Origin: JBDKTH01 sp964558295
Lineage (GTDB): Bacteria; Planctomycetota; Planctomycetia; Pirellulales; Thermoguttaceae
Direction: 5' to 3'
Assembly: GCA_964558295.1 (NCBI GenBank)
Contig: CAZLDQ010000153.1
Span: 1 to 14,120 of the forward strand
Length of the DNA: 14,120 bases
The position numbers and the translations under genes are program-made. This document shows, one piece after another, positions 1 to 7,751 of this stretch. Below the pieces are notes generated by a model. It was not told where the DNA came from. It saw nothing but the letters and a program-made list of their open reading frames with translations, and ran no database searches. How positions within the stretch are numbered: position 1 is the first letter of the stretch; each line of letters begins with the position of its first letter.

Positions 1-281
1 CGGTGGACGCAGCGCCACAGGCACCGACAAGCGGCCCACCGCAACCGGCGGTTACCGTCCCCATCGAAAGACAGCCAAACGCCAAGGGCGACCTAAGGGG
101 AAGTGACAGGCCCAAATGGGTTTTGACGGCAGGCCCGGGAACGTTCTTCGCCCTGAAATCTGCGGATTGTTCCAGCCCAAAGAACGAGCGCGTCTGCTCT
201 CTTGCGAGGCCTCGGCGGTCGACCTATGATGACACGGCCTTCGCGAATCATACCAAACGCTTCGATCGAAAGGGAACGTGC
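1..281. other. Leader of the symporter gene, no confident gene
   Basis: The symporter frame stays open here back to a GTG at position 3. It would add 93 residues that are proline-rich, then low in complexity, with no membrane segment and no family resemblance. The second reading frame ends at a TGA near position 114 after a basic, Gly/Arg/Lys-rich stretch, so an upstream gene could end there, but nothing identifies it. The 10-mer ATTGTTCCAG at 166-175 also occurs exactly in the regulator's promoter region (2137-2146) and may be an operator. I see no clear promoter. Confidence 0.5.
166..175 (+). promoter_or_regulatory. Possible operator, shared 10-mer with regulator promoter
   Basis: ATTGTTCCAG at this place is identical to the first of three phased repeats ahead of the GntR/LacI regulator gene. 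It lies 106 bp before the symporter start, a plausible operator position. A GTTCT at 143-147 and an AGAAC on the same strand at 180-184 flank it, but their spacing is not regular. Shared control of transporter and regulator is an inference from the match alone. Confidence 0.3.
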
Positions 282-2060
282 GTGGCGCTAAACGCTGTCG
301 ACTGGATCATCGTGGTTGTCTCGCTGGTCGCAACGCTCCTGATCGGCGTGATCGTGACCAAACGTGCCGGCAGCAGTGCACCGGAGTTCTTTCTGTCGGG
401 ACGGAACATGCCCTGGTGGCTCTTGGGCGTGTCAATGGTGGCTACCACGTTTTCCGCGGGAACGCCCAATCTCGTGGCCGACATGGTGCGCAAGGAAGGC
501 GTGGCCGGCAACTGGCGGTGGTGGGCCTTCCTACTGACCGGAATGATGACCGTGTTCGTCTATGCCAAGCTGTGGCGACGCTCAGGCGTGATGACCGACA
601 TCGAGTTCTACGAACTCCGCTACAGCGGCCGCGCCGCCGCGTTTTTGCGGGGATTCCGGGCGATCTACCTCGGCGTGCTGTTCAACATCGTCGTGATGGC
701 TTCGGCGATCCTAGCGGCGATCAAGATCTCCGGTGCGATGCTCGACGTCTCGCCGGTGGAAACAATCCTCATCTCCAGCCTGATCACCGTGATCTACAGC
801 ATGCTTGGGGGATTGACAGGAGTGCTGCTAACCGACTTTGTTCAGTTCTTCATTGCCATCGGCGGCGCGATTGCCGCGGCCGTCTACCTTCTGAGTTTGG
901 AAAGCGTCGGCGGGTTATCAGGGATGCTGGCCCATCCGGCCGTGCAGGGGAAGCTGGGGATGTTTCCCGATTTCCACAATTGGGATCTGGCGATCACGAT
1001 CTTTCTGATGCCGCTGTTGGTTCAGTGGTGGGCGGCCTGGTATCCGGGAGCGGAGCCAGGCGGCGGAGGCTACATCGCCCAACGCATGCTGGCGGCCAAG
1101 AATGAGCTTCACGCCACCGGGGCAACGTTGCTGTTCAACATGGCCCATTACGCGCTGCGTCCTTGGCCTTGGATCCTTGTGGCCCTCTGCTCGTTGATCG
1201 TGTTTCCCGACCTGCCGTCGCTCCAAGAGGCTTTTCCGAAGATCGATCCGCAGATGGTCAAGGACGATCTGGCCTATCCGGCCATGATGACCTTGTTACC
1301 ACAAGGGCTGCGCGGGCTGATTCTCGCCTCGCTGATTGCTGCTTATATGTCGACCCTTTCGACCCACCTCAACTGGGGCTCGTCGTATGTGGTCAACGAT
1401 GTGTACCGTCGCTTCTATCGCCCGGCGGCCAGTGAGAAGGAACTGGTCCGGGTAGGACGCGGGGTCACTGTGCTCTCGATGATCTTGGCCAGCGTGTTGG
1501 CACTCTGGCTAAAAAACGCTTTGCAGGCGTTTGAGATCATTCTCCAAATCGGGGCGGGCACCGGGCTGTTGTTCCTGCTTCGCTGGTTCTGGTGGCGGAT
1601 CAATGCGTTCAGCGAGATCGCCGCGATGGTCGCCTCGTTTGCCGTGGCCCTCTCCTTGGAGTTCTTTGGACCGGCAACGCTGGCGATGTGGCAAAAACTC
1701 CTGATTGGGGTAGGGATCACGATGGCCAGTTGGCTCTTGACCACGTTCCTGACCCGTCCCACCGAGGAGAGCAAGCTGCGGAGCTTCTACCGGCTGATTC
1801 GACCGGGTGGGCCCGGCTGGCAGGCGGTGGTCCGCCGCGCGGCCGTGGACAAGGATCCGCTCGACGAGCCGGGGCGCCCATGGAATGTGCCCATGGAATT
1901 GTTCTGCATGCTGGTCGGGTGTGTGGCGGTCTATTGTGCCCTATTTGCCACGGGCTACTGGATTTACGGCAGTCATCTCCCGGCACTGGGGCTGACTGCC
2001 GCTGCGGTCCTGGCCGCCGTGATCCTCCTGCGCACCTGGGCCCGCGTGAACGCCGCCTGA
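282..2060 (+). CDS. Sodium:solute symporter (SSS family)
   Basis: This is an inner-membrane secondary transporter of the SSS family, which couples Na+ entry to uptake of sugars, amino acids or similar solutes. The start is taken as GTG 282 (592 residues) because AGGGAA lies 5 bases upstream and the first membrane helix (about residues 5-24) begins at once. An in-frame GTG at position 3 gives an unlikely 93-residue extension. Family signatures are clear. A GG-L-T-G-x3-T-D-x2-Q block spans residues 176-188. An MST-x2-T-x-LN-x2-SSYVVNDVYRRF block sits in the second half, where SSS proteins carry a similar conserved stretch. About 13 hydrophobic helices are visible. The gene is followed by a candidate terminator and then by a sugar-type regulator, which suggests a carbohydrate substrate. 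The actual substrate cannot be read from the sequence. Confidence 0.9.
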   Translation: MALNAVDWIIVVVSLVATLLIGVIVTKRAGSSAPEFFLSGRNMPWWLLGVSMVATTFSAGTPNLVADMVRKEGVAGNWRWWAFLLTGMMTVFVYAKLWRRSGVMTDIEFYELRYSGRAAAFLRGFRAIYLGVLFNIVVMASAILAAIKISGAMLDVSPVETILISSLITVIYSMLGGLTGVLLTDFVQFFIAIGGAIAAAVYLLSLESVGGLSGMLAHPAVQGKLGMFPDFHNWDLAITIFLMPLLVQWWAAWYPGAEPGGGGYIAQRMLAAKNELHATGATLLFNMAHYALRPWPWILVALCSLIVFPDLPSLQEAFPKIDPQMVKDDLAYPAMMTLLPQGLRGLILASLIAAYMSTLSTHLNWGSSYVVNDVYRRFYRPAASEKELVRVGRGVTVLSMILASVLALWLKNALQAFEIILQIGAGTGLLFLLRWFWWRINAFSEIAAMVASFAVALSLEFFGPATLAMWQKLLIGVGITMASWLLTTFLTRPTEESKLRSFYRLIRPGGPGWQAVVRRAAVDKDPLDEPGRPWNVPMELFCMLVGCVAVYCALFATGYWIYGSHLPALGLTAAAVLAAVILLRTWARVNAA

Positions 2061-2066
2061 ACTCTC

Positions 2067-2096
2067 TCGGATCCGGCCTGCCAAACCGATTTTTTT
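2067..2096 (+). terminator. Candidate Rho-independent terminator after the symporter
   Basis: Seven bases after the symporter stop there is TCGG (2068-2071), a GC-rich interior with its own short pairings, CCGA (2086-2089) and then seven T residues (2090-2096). The stem is short and imperfect, so the call rests mainly on the T-run and on the position between two transcription units. Confidence 0.35.
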
Positions 2097-2103
2097 CCGA
2101 GTC

Positions 2104-2132
2104 TTGACGAATCCGCTCCGATGGGATAGTCT
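2104..2132 (+). promoter_or_regulatory. Candidate sigma70-type promoter of the regulator gene
   Basis: TTGACG at 2104-2109 and TAGTCT at 2127-2132 are 17 bp apart and resemble -35 and -10 boxes. The -10 match is modest. Transcription would start near 2139, at the first of the three TGTTCYA repeats, which suits repression by an operator-bound protein. Confidence 0.35.
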
Positions 2133-2136
2133 GCTA

Positions 2137-2168
2137 ATTGTTCCAGTATTGTTCTAGTGCTGTTCTAT
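2137..2168 (+). repeat. Three TGTTCYA direct repeats, 11-bp period (likely operator)
   Basis: TGTTCCA at 2139-2145, TGTTCTA at 2150-2156 and TGTTCTA at 2161-2167 recur exactly every 11 bp, about one helical turn, so all three face the same side of the DNA. The extended copies are ATTGTTCCAG, ATTGTTCTAG and GCTGTTCTAT. They lie just downstream of the candidate promoter and end 32 bp before the GTG of the regulator gene. Autoregulation by that protein is inferred. Confidence 0.5.
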
Positions 2169-2199
2169 CAAGGTTCGCTCGCTCCAGGAGTGTGGTACT

Positions 2200-3333
2200 G
2201 TGATCCGATCGGAGCAAATCGTCGCCAGTATTCGACAGAAGATTTTGGAAGGTCGATATGGCGGGAAGGATGAACGGTTCCGGACAGTGCGTGAGTTGGC
2301 CGAGGAGTTTGACGTCTCGCTAACCACGGCGCACAAGGTGATTGGGCAATTGAAGGCGGAAGGGCTGCTAGTGGCTGATTCGACGAATCGGGCACGGATC
2401 AGCGCCAAGGCCGCCCGCATTGCAATGGCCGGCCAGCAAGGCGGTCCGCGGCGGCTGGGGTTGGTGGTGACGAATATCGAAAGCCCCTTCTTCAGCAGTC
2501 TCTGTCGATATGTTCAGAAATTTGCCGGGACGCTGAACTATCAGGTCTTGGTGGCCAGCAGCGACTACGACTTCCAGCGCGAGCAGGCAACGATCGAGAG
2601 CTTCCTGGGGATCGGTGTCGAGGGATTGTTGATTTGCCCGGGGTTGACGGACCAGTCGGTGGCCCTGTATCGCGATCTGCTTACCCAGGGCGTGCGTCTG
2701 GTGTTTGTCAGTCGGCGGGTCGAAGAAGTCGAGGCGGATTTCGTCGTCGCCCACAACTTCGTCGGGGGCGCCTCGGTCGCCGGACACTTCTTGAGCATGG
2801 GCTACAATTCCTTCGGCTATCTGGCCTTTGGGCCGCGTTTGAAACACGACGTCCGTTTGAGCGGGTTCCGTTCGGCCTTGGTCGAAGAAGGGCTTCAACT
2901 GAACAATCGTTACGTGGTCGACGGCGGCGGCCGCGACATCGTCCATGGCTACCAGGCGATGGCTCGACTGATGGACATTCAACCCCGGCCACGTGCAGTC
3001 TTCGCCTTTAATGACTTGTTGGCGATCGGGGCACTTCAGTACTGCCAGGAGCATGGGATTGCCGTGCCAGGAAAGGTGGCCATTGCGGGCTTCGACAATC
3101 TGCCGGAATCGCGGGTGACGCATCCCCCGCTGACCACCGTCGATTACGGCGTCGAGGCAATGGCTCGGTTGGCCGTTCAGAGCCTGGTCGACCGGATTCA
3201 CCAACCGCACGAACACCTTCCGGCTCGGATTCTCCTGGAGCCGCGTCTGATCGTCCGCCGCAGCACAGATCCCCAGGCCCGCAATCCGCGGCAGTCAACC
3301 GCGTCGCACGGTGCGTTTGACGAGGTGTTGTGA
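2200..3333 (+). CDS. GntR/LacI hybrid transcriptional regulator
   Basis: This cytoplasmic transcription factor joins a GntR-type winged helix-turn-helix (about residues 3-68) to a LacI-type periplasmic-binding-like sensor (about 84-355). The DNA-binding part contains RTVRELAEEFDVSLTTAHKV (28-47), the usual GntR recognition region. The sensor begins with RLGLVV and includes an SPFF segment (residues 95-98) and a late FAFNDLLAIGALQ segment typical of sugar-binding LacI sensors. The same architecture is known from AraR of Bacillus. The GTG start is supported by CCAGGAG ending 9 bases upstream. The ligand is probably a sugar released or imported by neighbouring products. Phased repeats lie in its leader. 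The 48-bp gap to the next gene suggests possible cotranscription with the catabolic genes. Confidence 0.88.
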   Translation: MIRSEQIVASIRQKILEGRYGGKDERFRTVRELAEEFDVSLTTAHKVIGQLKAEGLLVADSTNRARISAKAARIAMAGQQGGPRRLGLVVTNIESPFFSSLCRYVQKFAGTLNYQVLVASSDYDFQREQATIESFLGIGVEGLLICPGLTDQSVALYRDLLTQGVRLVFVSRRVEEVEADFVVAHNFVGGASVAGHFLSMGYNSFGYLAFGPRLKHDVRLSGFRSALVEEGLQLNNRYVVDGGGRDIVHGYQAMARLMDIQPRPRAVFAFNDLLAIGALQYCQEHGIAVPGKVAIAGFDNLPESRVTHPPLTTVDYGVEAMARLAVQSLVDRIHQPHEHLPARILLEPRLIVRRSTDPQARNPRQSTASHGAFDEVL

Positions 3334-3381
3334 GAACGGGGAGACTTTTTTTCGAAGTGGTGTTACAGCGAAAGGCAAGAG

Positions 3382-4413
3382 ATGGCGGTTAAAGAAACGG
3401 GTGTTAGCTACTACGGTTTGAGCTACGTGGAACACGCCCAGCGCGACTTCGAGGAGATGATCCGGCACAACTGCACGGCCGTGCTGTTGGCGCTTTCCGA
3501 GTTCGATATCGACTTCTGGTTTCCGAACATCAAGCGGATCGCCCGCTGTGCCAAGGAGATGGGCCTGACGGTCTACCTGGACACGTGGGGGATCGGCAAG
3601 TGGTTCGGCGGCGAGCCGCCGAGTCTGTTTTTGACCAATAACCCAGGCAACCGCCAGGTCTCGGCGTTGACGGACGAGCCGCTACCGGCGGTGTGCTTCA
3701 ACAGCCGGGCTTTCCGCGAATACTTCTTCGAGATCTGCGAGAAACTGGCCACCGAGGTGGAGGCCGACGGGTTCTTCTGGGACGAGCCGCACTACGCGCT
3801 ACCCAAGGGCTACGCTTCGATCACCGGCGGGGCAGGCGACGACTGGGCCTGCCGCTGCCCCTACTGCCGGCGCATGTTCGAGGAGCAGTACGGCTATGAG
3901 ATGCCGCGGCAGTTGACGATGGAAGTCAAGCGGTTCCGTCACGATCGGGCGTTGGACATCCTCGAAACGGCCGCAAGGAAGATCAAGGCGATTCGGCCGA
4001 CGAGCAAGATGATCTGCTGCGTACACGCCACGCTTGGCACCTATTACGTCACCGAAAACCGCGGCTACGACAACTGGGACAAGGTCGGCCGGTCAGAAGC
4101 CTGCGACGTGTTCAGCACGACGATCCTCTCCTACCAGTTGCCGCGAAGCTTCTTCCGTTCGATCACCCAGCGAACCCTCGACATTGCCCAGAAGTATGGC
4201 AAGGGCTCACAGCGCTGGCTGATGAACTACTACCAGGAGCCGGAGAACCTCCAGGAGATCGAGGAGATCGTCAAACTCTATGCCGAGATGGGCGTCGAAA
4301 GCCTGTTTGGCTGGACCTACCGCGGCGGCTACGGCACAGTGCTGGCCGCGCCGCGAGCGTTGGAGATGTGGGACACCTTGGGCAAGGCCTTTGGCGCGGT
4401 GTTGGAGCGGTAG
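3382..4413 (+). CDS. TIM-barrel glycoside hydrolase-like protein with Cys cluster
   Basis: The 343-residue protein resembles the TIM-barrel, glycosidase-like proteins found widely in planctomycetes. AAAGG ends 6 bases before the ATG. No signal peptide is seen, so it is probably cytoplasmic. After alternating strand/helix units there is DGFFWDEPHY with D134 and E135, the kind of strand end that carries a catalytic acid in GH-A-like barrels. A C157-x-C159-x2-C162 cluster follows, then MFEEQYGYEMP. The order of an acidic pair, a Cys cluster and an F-x3-YG segment recalls GH42-like and hypothetical-glycosidase families. Late on, a GWTYRGGYG segment lies near the expected C-terminal barrel strands. 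Catalysis on a sugar is inferred from fold and context. It could also be a non-catalytic barrel. It is followed after 35 bp by the SIS gene. Confidence 0.6.
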   Translation: MAVKETGVSYYGLSYVEHAQRDFEEMIRHNCTAVLLALSEFDIDFWFPNIKRIARCAKEMGLTVYLDTWGIGKWFGGEPPSLFLTNNPGNRQVSALTDEPLPAVCFNSRAFREYFFEICEKLATEVEADGFFWDEPHYALPKGYASITGGAGDDWACRCPYCRRMFEEQYGYEMPRQLTMEVKRFRHDRALDILETAARKIKAIRPTSKMICCVHATLGTYYVTENRGYDNWDKVGRSEACDVFSTTILSYQLPRSFFRSITQRTLDIAQKYGKGSQRWLMNYYQEPENLQEIEEIVKLYAEMGVESLFGWTYRGGYGTVLAAPRALEMWDTLGKAFGAVLER

Positions 4414-4448
4414 CAGGAAAAACGAGACCTCAGAGATTCGGAGAAAGC

Positions 4449-5216
4449 ATGACGATGGACAAACACGAAGTCGATTTCGGCTATCTCGCCTCGACGATTG
4501 AAGTCCTCAAGCGGATCGAACGCGAGCAGCAGGAGAATATCGTCGCGGCAGGCCGTCTGATGGCGGACGCCATTGCCCAGGACCAGCTGATCCACGTCTA
4601 TGGCGGCGGGGGGCATACGACGCTCGTGATGGGCGAGATGTTCTTCCGCGCCGGCGGGCTGGCCAACATCAATCCGATCATGGAAACCGGCCTCTCGGTG
4701 TTCAATCAGGCGCTGAAGTACCTGGAACTGGAACGCTGCGTGAACTACGGCCGGAGTATCGTCAAGTACTACCGCCTCAAGGCGGGCGAAGTGCTGATTA
4801 TCTTCCACAACATCGGGATCAACGCGGCCACAATCGACGCAGCCTTGGAGGCGAAGGAGCAGGGGGTGAAGATCATCGCCGTCAGCTCGTCGCTCTGGCA
4901 AACGAAGATGGCCCCCGATCATTTCATCCGCCATCCGAGCCGCAAGAACCTCTTCGATTTGGCCGACGTCTGCATCGACGACTACAACGAGGTGGGCGAT
5001 TGCGTGGTCCGCGTGCCGGGCTTCGAAACACCGATCGCCCCGAACTCGAACGTGGTGGACTTCTACATTGCCCATCGGTTGGAGATCGAGGCGGTCCGGC
5101 AGTGCATCGAGCGGGGAATCGAGCCGCCCGTGTGGCGCAGTGCCAACGCGCCCGGCGGGGATGAGTTCAACGCGAAGTATGTGGAGAAGTACATGCCGCG
5201 GGTAAAGTGCCTTTGA
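4449..5216 (+). CDS. SIS-domain sugar-phosphate isomerase-like protein
   Basis: SIS domains bind phosphosugars in isomerases, deaminases, etherases and regulators. This 255-residue protein has the glycine-rich phosphosugar loop YGGGGHTT at residues 51-58, followed by GEMFFRAGGL. Together these resemble the UPF0309-type SIS proteins, where the loop is usually GxGHS, so Thr stands in place of Ser here. The later VLIIFHNIGINAATIDAALE segment corresponds to the second half of the fold. The start is ATG 4449, with GGAG 5 bases upstream. A longer reading from 4368 would overlap the previous gene and lacks family sequence. Context with a GH20 enzyme and a LacI-type sensor suggests an aminosugar-phosphate or similar substrate, but the reaction is not determined. 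Confidence 0.8.
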   Translation: MTMDKHEVDFGYLASTIEVLKRIEREQQENIVAAGRLMADAIAQDQLIHVYGGGGHTTLVMGEMFFRAGGLANINPIMETGLSVFNQALKYLELERCVNYGRSIVKYYRLKAGEVLIIFHNIGINAATIDAALEAKEQGVKIIAVSSSLWQTKMAPDHFIRHPSRKNLFDLADVCIDDYNEVGDCVVRVPGFETPIAPNSNVVDFYIAHRLEIEAVRQCIERGIEPPVWRSANAPGGDEFNAKYVEKYMPRVKCL

Positions 5217-5307
5217 GAAACCGGAGAACACCGGGAGGCGGAGAGGTATTCCTGGTAGTGAGGGAGGAGGGGCGTAATCAGTTTCACAGGGGGATGGGAG
5301 ACGTGCT

Positions 5308-5813
5308 ATGTCGAACGCATTTCGCCGAGGTTTTACGCTCGTTGATCGGCACTATTACGGCATTCTTGGGCCGAAGGGAACGAACACGTATGCCAATACA
5401 CCCTACAAGTGTACGGACGAGGCGAAGGCCTATGGCGACAACTGCAACCAGGGCACGTCAGGGTTCCCGCGGGCGTTAGGTTGGCCGAGATTACCGACGG
5501 TACTTCGAACAGCTACTTGCTCGGCGAGTGTTCGTGGCAAGGCTTGACACGGTATCGGAGTTGGATGCAGGGATACTATACGGAAAGCGATGATGGACAC
5601 GCGATCTATGGCTCGAAGAACGTAAGGCTTTCCATCAATTCGAACTCGAACAGTGCGTTGTTTAACGACGTGCCGTTCGGCAGCCAGCACCCAGGGGGCT
5701 GCCAGTTTGCGATGACCGACGGTTCGGTGCGGTTTGTCCCCGAAACGATTGAGATGAGGGTCTACCTGGCGATTGCGAGCCGCGATGGAGGGGAGGCGAT
5801 TACCAGCGAGTGA
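5308..5813 (+). pseudogene. DUF1559 prepilin-like protein, deleted and frameshifted
   Basis: DUF1559 proteins are abundant planctomycete pseudopilin-like proteins of about 300-350 residues. They have a prepilin motif, a long hydrophobic helix and a C-terminal H-X9-DG motif. Here an ATG with GGGAG 7 bases upstream starts MSNAFRRGFTLVD, but the expected LLVVIAIIGIL-type helix is absent. The reading runs straight into YYGILGPKGTNTY, normally far downstream. After GTSGFPRA the frame is wrong, and the family sequence resumes one base back (-1) with VRLAEITDGTSNSYLLGE from about 5475. It continues through FNDVPFGSQHPGGC and the H-X9-DG motif (HPGGCQFAMTDG) to the TGA at 5811-5813. So the gene lost roughly half its length and is out of frame. 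I see no slippery heptamer at the junction. It interrupts an otherwise metabolic gene row. Confidence 0.8.
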
Positions 5814-5864
5814 TCCTCGGAGCGTAGAATCAGAGGTTTTGTGGTTGGTTTGTGAAAGGACATG

Positions 5865-6677
5865 ATGCTCAAGCGAGTTGGCACACAGCAGAGTCTGGAT
5901 GCCATGTTCCGGCAATTGGCCGCCAAGTATGCGGTCGAGGTGCCGGAATCGTGGCGATTGGAGGACGTGGCCCCTGCGGCTTCGGAAGGGAGCCTGATGC
6001 TTGCGGCCGGTTGGATGCGGGTCGACACCGAGACGCCGGAAGGTTTCCTCCCACTGCTTCCCTGGCGGAGCGAGCGGCGGTTTGTGGAACTCAAGCGATT
6101 GGTCGATACCCGCACGCTCGAATCGGTGGTGATGTGCCGCTTCAGTTGCCTTTCGACCGGCACGCCGATGGGGCTCAAGGCGATTCTCTACCGGGAGTTC
6201 GACCTCATCGAATGGCTCACTGGCTCACCGATCGTTTCGGTCTGTGCGAGCATGAGCGCCGGGCGGTTCGCCAACGTCCTGGTTCGGTTGGAAAACGGCG
6301 TGGTGGGAAGTGTCGAGGTGGGAACGACGCTGCCAGCAGAGGCGAAACCGGCACTGCTCGATCGGCATGAACTGATCGCCCGGCGCGGCGTGGCCTCCGA
6401 CCGCGTGGTCGATACCCAGGTGCCCCAGAGTTCGGTGTATACCTTCACCGAGAGGGGATTGGAGCAATACACCGACACCGACGCCGAACTGTACGGCTTG
6501 GAGGGCGACGAGGTGAATCTGGTCCGTGCGGCCTATGAATTGGCCACACGCCCGGAATTGGCCGAGGGACTCCGGTCTCAGCACCTGCGGCTGGTGGGAC
6601 TGGTCCAACTGGCCTTCGAGTCGGAACGCACACGGCAGCGTCTGGCCGTGAAAGGAGGCTGCTCATGCAACCGGTGA
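5865..6677 (+). CDS. Gfo/Idh/MocA C-terminal-like protein lacking the Rossmann domain
   Basis: This protein of about 270 residues resembles the C-terminal half of Gfo/Idh/MocA oxidoreductases. A FDLIEWLTGSPIVSV segment matches the family's H-x2-D-x3-WLTG helix, followed by a strand-rich region with a GVVGSVEVGTTLP segment. No nucleotide-binding Rossmann fold precedes it: the first 90 residues lack the beta-alpha-beta pattern and any glycine motif. The family catalytic His, three residues before the helix Asp, is Arg here (REFD). A regulatory or structural partner is therefore more likely than an NAD(P)-dependent enzyme. ATG codons lie at 5862 and 5865. AAGGA ends at 5860, so 5865 gives the better spacing. 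The 3' end overlaps the next gene by 13 bp, which suggests translational coupling to the full-length paralogue. Confidence 0.65.
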   Translation: MLKRVGTQQSLDAMFRQLAAKYAVEVPESWRLEDVAPAASEGSLMLAAGWMRVDTETPEGFLPLLPWRSERRFVELKRLVDTRTLESVVMCRFSCLSTGTPMGLKAILYREFDLIEWLTGSPIVSVCASMSAGRFANVLVRLENGVVGSVEVGTTLPAEAKPALLDRHELIARRGVASDRVVDTQVPQSSVYTFTERGLEQYTDTDAELYGLEGDEVNLVRAAYELATRPELAEGLRSQHLRLVGLVQLAFESERTRQRLAVKGGCSCNR

Positions 6678-7741
6678 AGATCGCCATGCTTTCGTTGACC
6701 CACGGCCACACGCGGAAGTACTACCAGACGCTCCGCGATTCACCCAAGCTGGATTGGGTGGCCGCCTGCGCGGAGAACCAAACGGTCAAGGAGCGATTCG
6801 ATCGCAGTGTGTCGGGCGTGCCCTGCTATATGAACGAAGAGGAGATGTTCGACAAGCACCCCGACATCGAGGCGGTCGTGCTGGCCTCGGCCAACAGCGA
6901 ACACCTTCGTCAGATCCGCATGTGTGCCGAACGAGGGATTCACATCCTCTCGATGAAGATTCCCACGTTCGACATGGCCGAGTATGACGAAATGATCGAC
7001 TTGGTCGAACGGGCAGGGCTGGTCTGTCAGGTCGAGTTGGAAATGCACTATAACCCCGTGGTGCATCGCATTAAGGAACTGGTCGGCGCCGGCGCGATCG
7101 GACGGATTCAGGCCTTTCAGGCAACGAATATCACGCTCTCGCCCGTCTGGGCGTTTCCCTGGCAGGGCGTGCCGGAGCTGAGCTACGGACGTCGTGTTCC
7201 GTTGAGCCCAACGGATGCGCGGTTCCGCGGCGGGGCTCTTTGCGATCACCCGCACATCTTCGATCTGATCCGCTGGCTCACCGGCAGTGACTTCGCGTAT
7301 GTTCATGCCGAGGTAGCCCCCAACATCCGCACGGATCTGGAGGTAGAGGATGTGCTCCTGGTGACGGGCAAGATGACCGATGGCACCTCCTTCCTCTTGG
7401 ACCCCTCCTGGTCACGTCTAGAGGAACGGCTCGCCGAACCCGGGCCGGGCTGGGAGGTGTTTCCCAAGCGGATGGAAGTGAACCTGACGATCAGCGGAGA
7501 GAAGGGCGTGTTGGCCGCCGACTGTTTTGGACCCAACGTCTACCACAACGGCGCGCCGAACGATCGCTACACCGTGCAGTACACCTATTTCGACGAGTGG
7601 ATCGGACTGGTCGACGAGTTCGTCGATTGTATCCGGAATCATGAGACGCCGAAGATCAACCTTCGCTGGCACCGTCGCTCGATCGAGGCGATGAATGCCT
7701 GCTACGAGAGTGTGGCCACAGGACAACCGGTGACCTTGTGA
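6665..7741 (+). CDS. Gfo/Idh/MocA family oxidoreductase
   Basis: This is a 358-residue cytoplasmic oxidoreductase. In this family an N-terminal Rossmann domain binds NAD(P) and a C-terminal sheet domain binds a sugar or inositol. The first strand is VKIAMLS, but the usual GxGxxG loop is replaced by SLTHGH (residues 10-15), a variant I recall from some family branches. The lysine of the EKP motif is kept as K98 in MKIP. The active-site Asp/His pair is present as D194 and H197 in GGALCDHPHIFD, followed by the family LIRWLTGS helix. Its start has a strong AAGGAGG 6 bases upstream, inside the end of the preceding Rossmann-less paralogue. Sugar oxidation or ketosugar chemistry is inferred. The exact substrate is unknown. 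Confidence 0.88.
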   Translation: MQPVKIAMLSLTHGHTRKYYQTLRDSPKLDWVAACAENQTVKERFDRSVSGVPCYMNEEEMFDKHPDIEAVVLASANSEHLRQIRMCAERGIHILSMKIPTFDMAEYDEMIDLVERAGLVCQVELEMHYNPVVHRIKELVGAGAIGRIQAFQATNITLSPVWAFPWQGVPELSYGRRVPLSPTDARFRGGALCDHPHIFDLIRWLTGSDFAYVHAEVAPNIRTDLEVEDVLLVTGKMTDGTSFLLDPSWSRLEERLAEPGPGWEVFPKRMEVNLTISGEKGVLAADCFGPNVYHNGAPNDRYTVQYTYFDEWIGLVDEFVDCIRNHETPKINLRWHRRSIEAMNACYESVATGQPVTL

Positions 7742-7751
7742 GAGCCGAACC

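Noticed and set aside
3..281. N-terminal extension of the symporter from GTG 3
   Set aside because: No homology-like sequence, no ribosome site, and the family's first helix begins right after GTG 282, which has a good ribosome site.
3331..3352. T-run after the regulator gene as a terminator
   Set aside because: Seven T residues occur, but there is no stable stem before them, and the next gene begins within 50 bp.
5409..5474. Start of a separate small gene at ATG 5409 leading into the DUF1559 C-terminal part
   Set aside because: The first 22 residues are out of frame with the DUF1559 sequence that the other frame encodes there. The true family sequence begins only at about 5475.
5461..5476. 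Programmed -1 frameshifting in the DUF1559 gene
   Set aside because: No X-XXY-YYZ slippery heptamer or following stem is visible, and a large deletion is present as well, so decay is the simpler reading.
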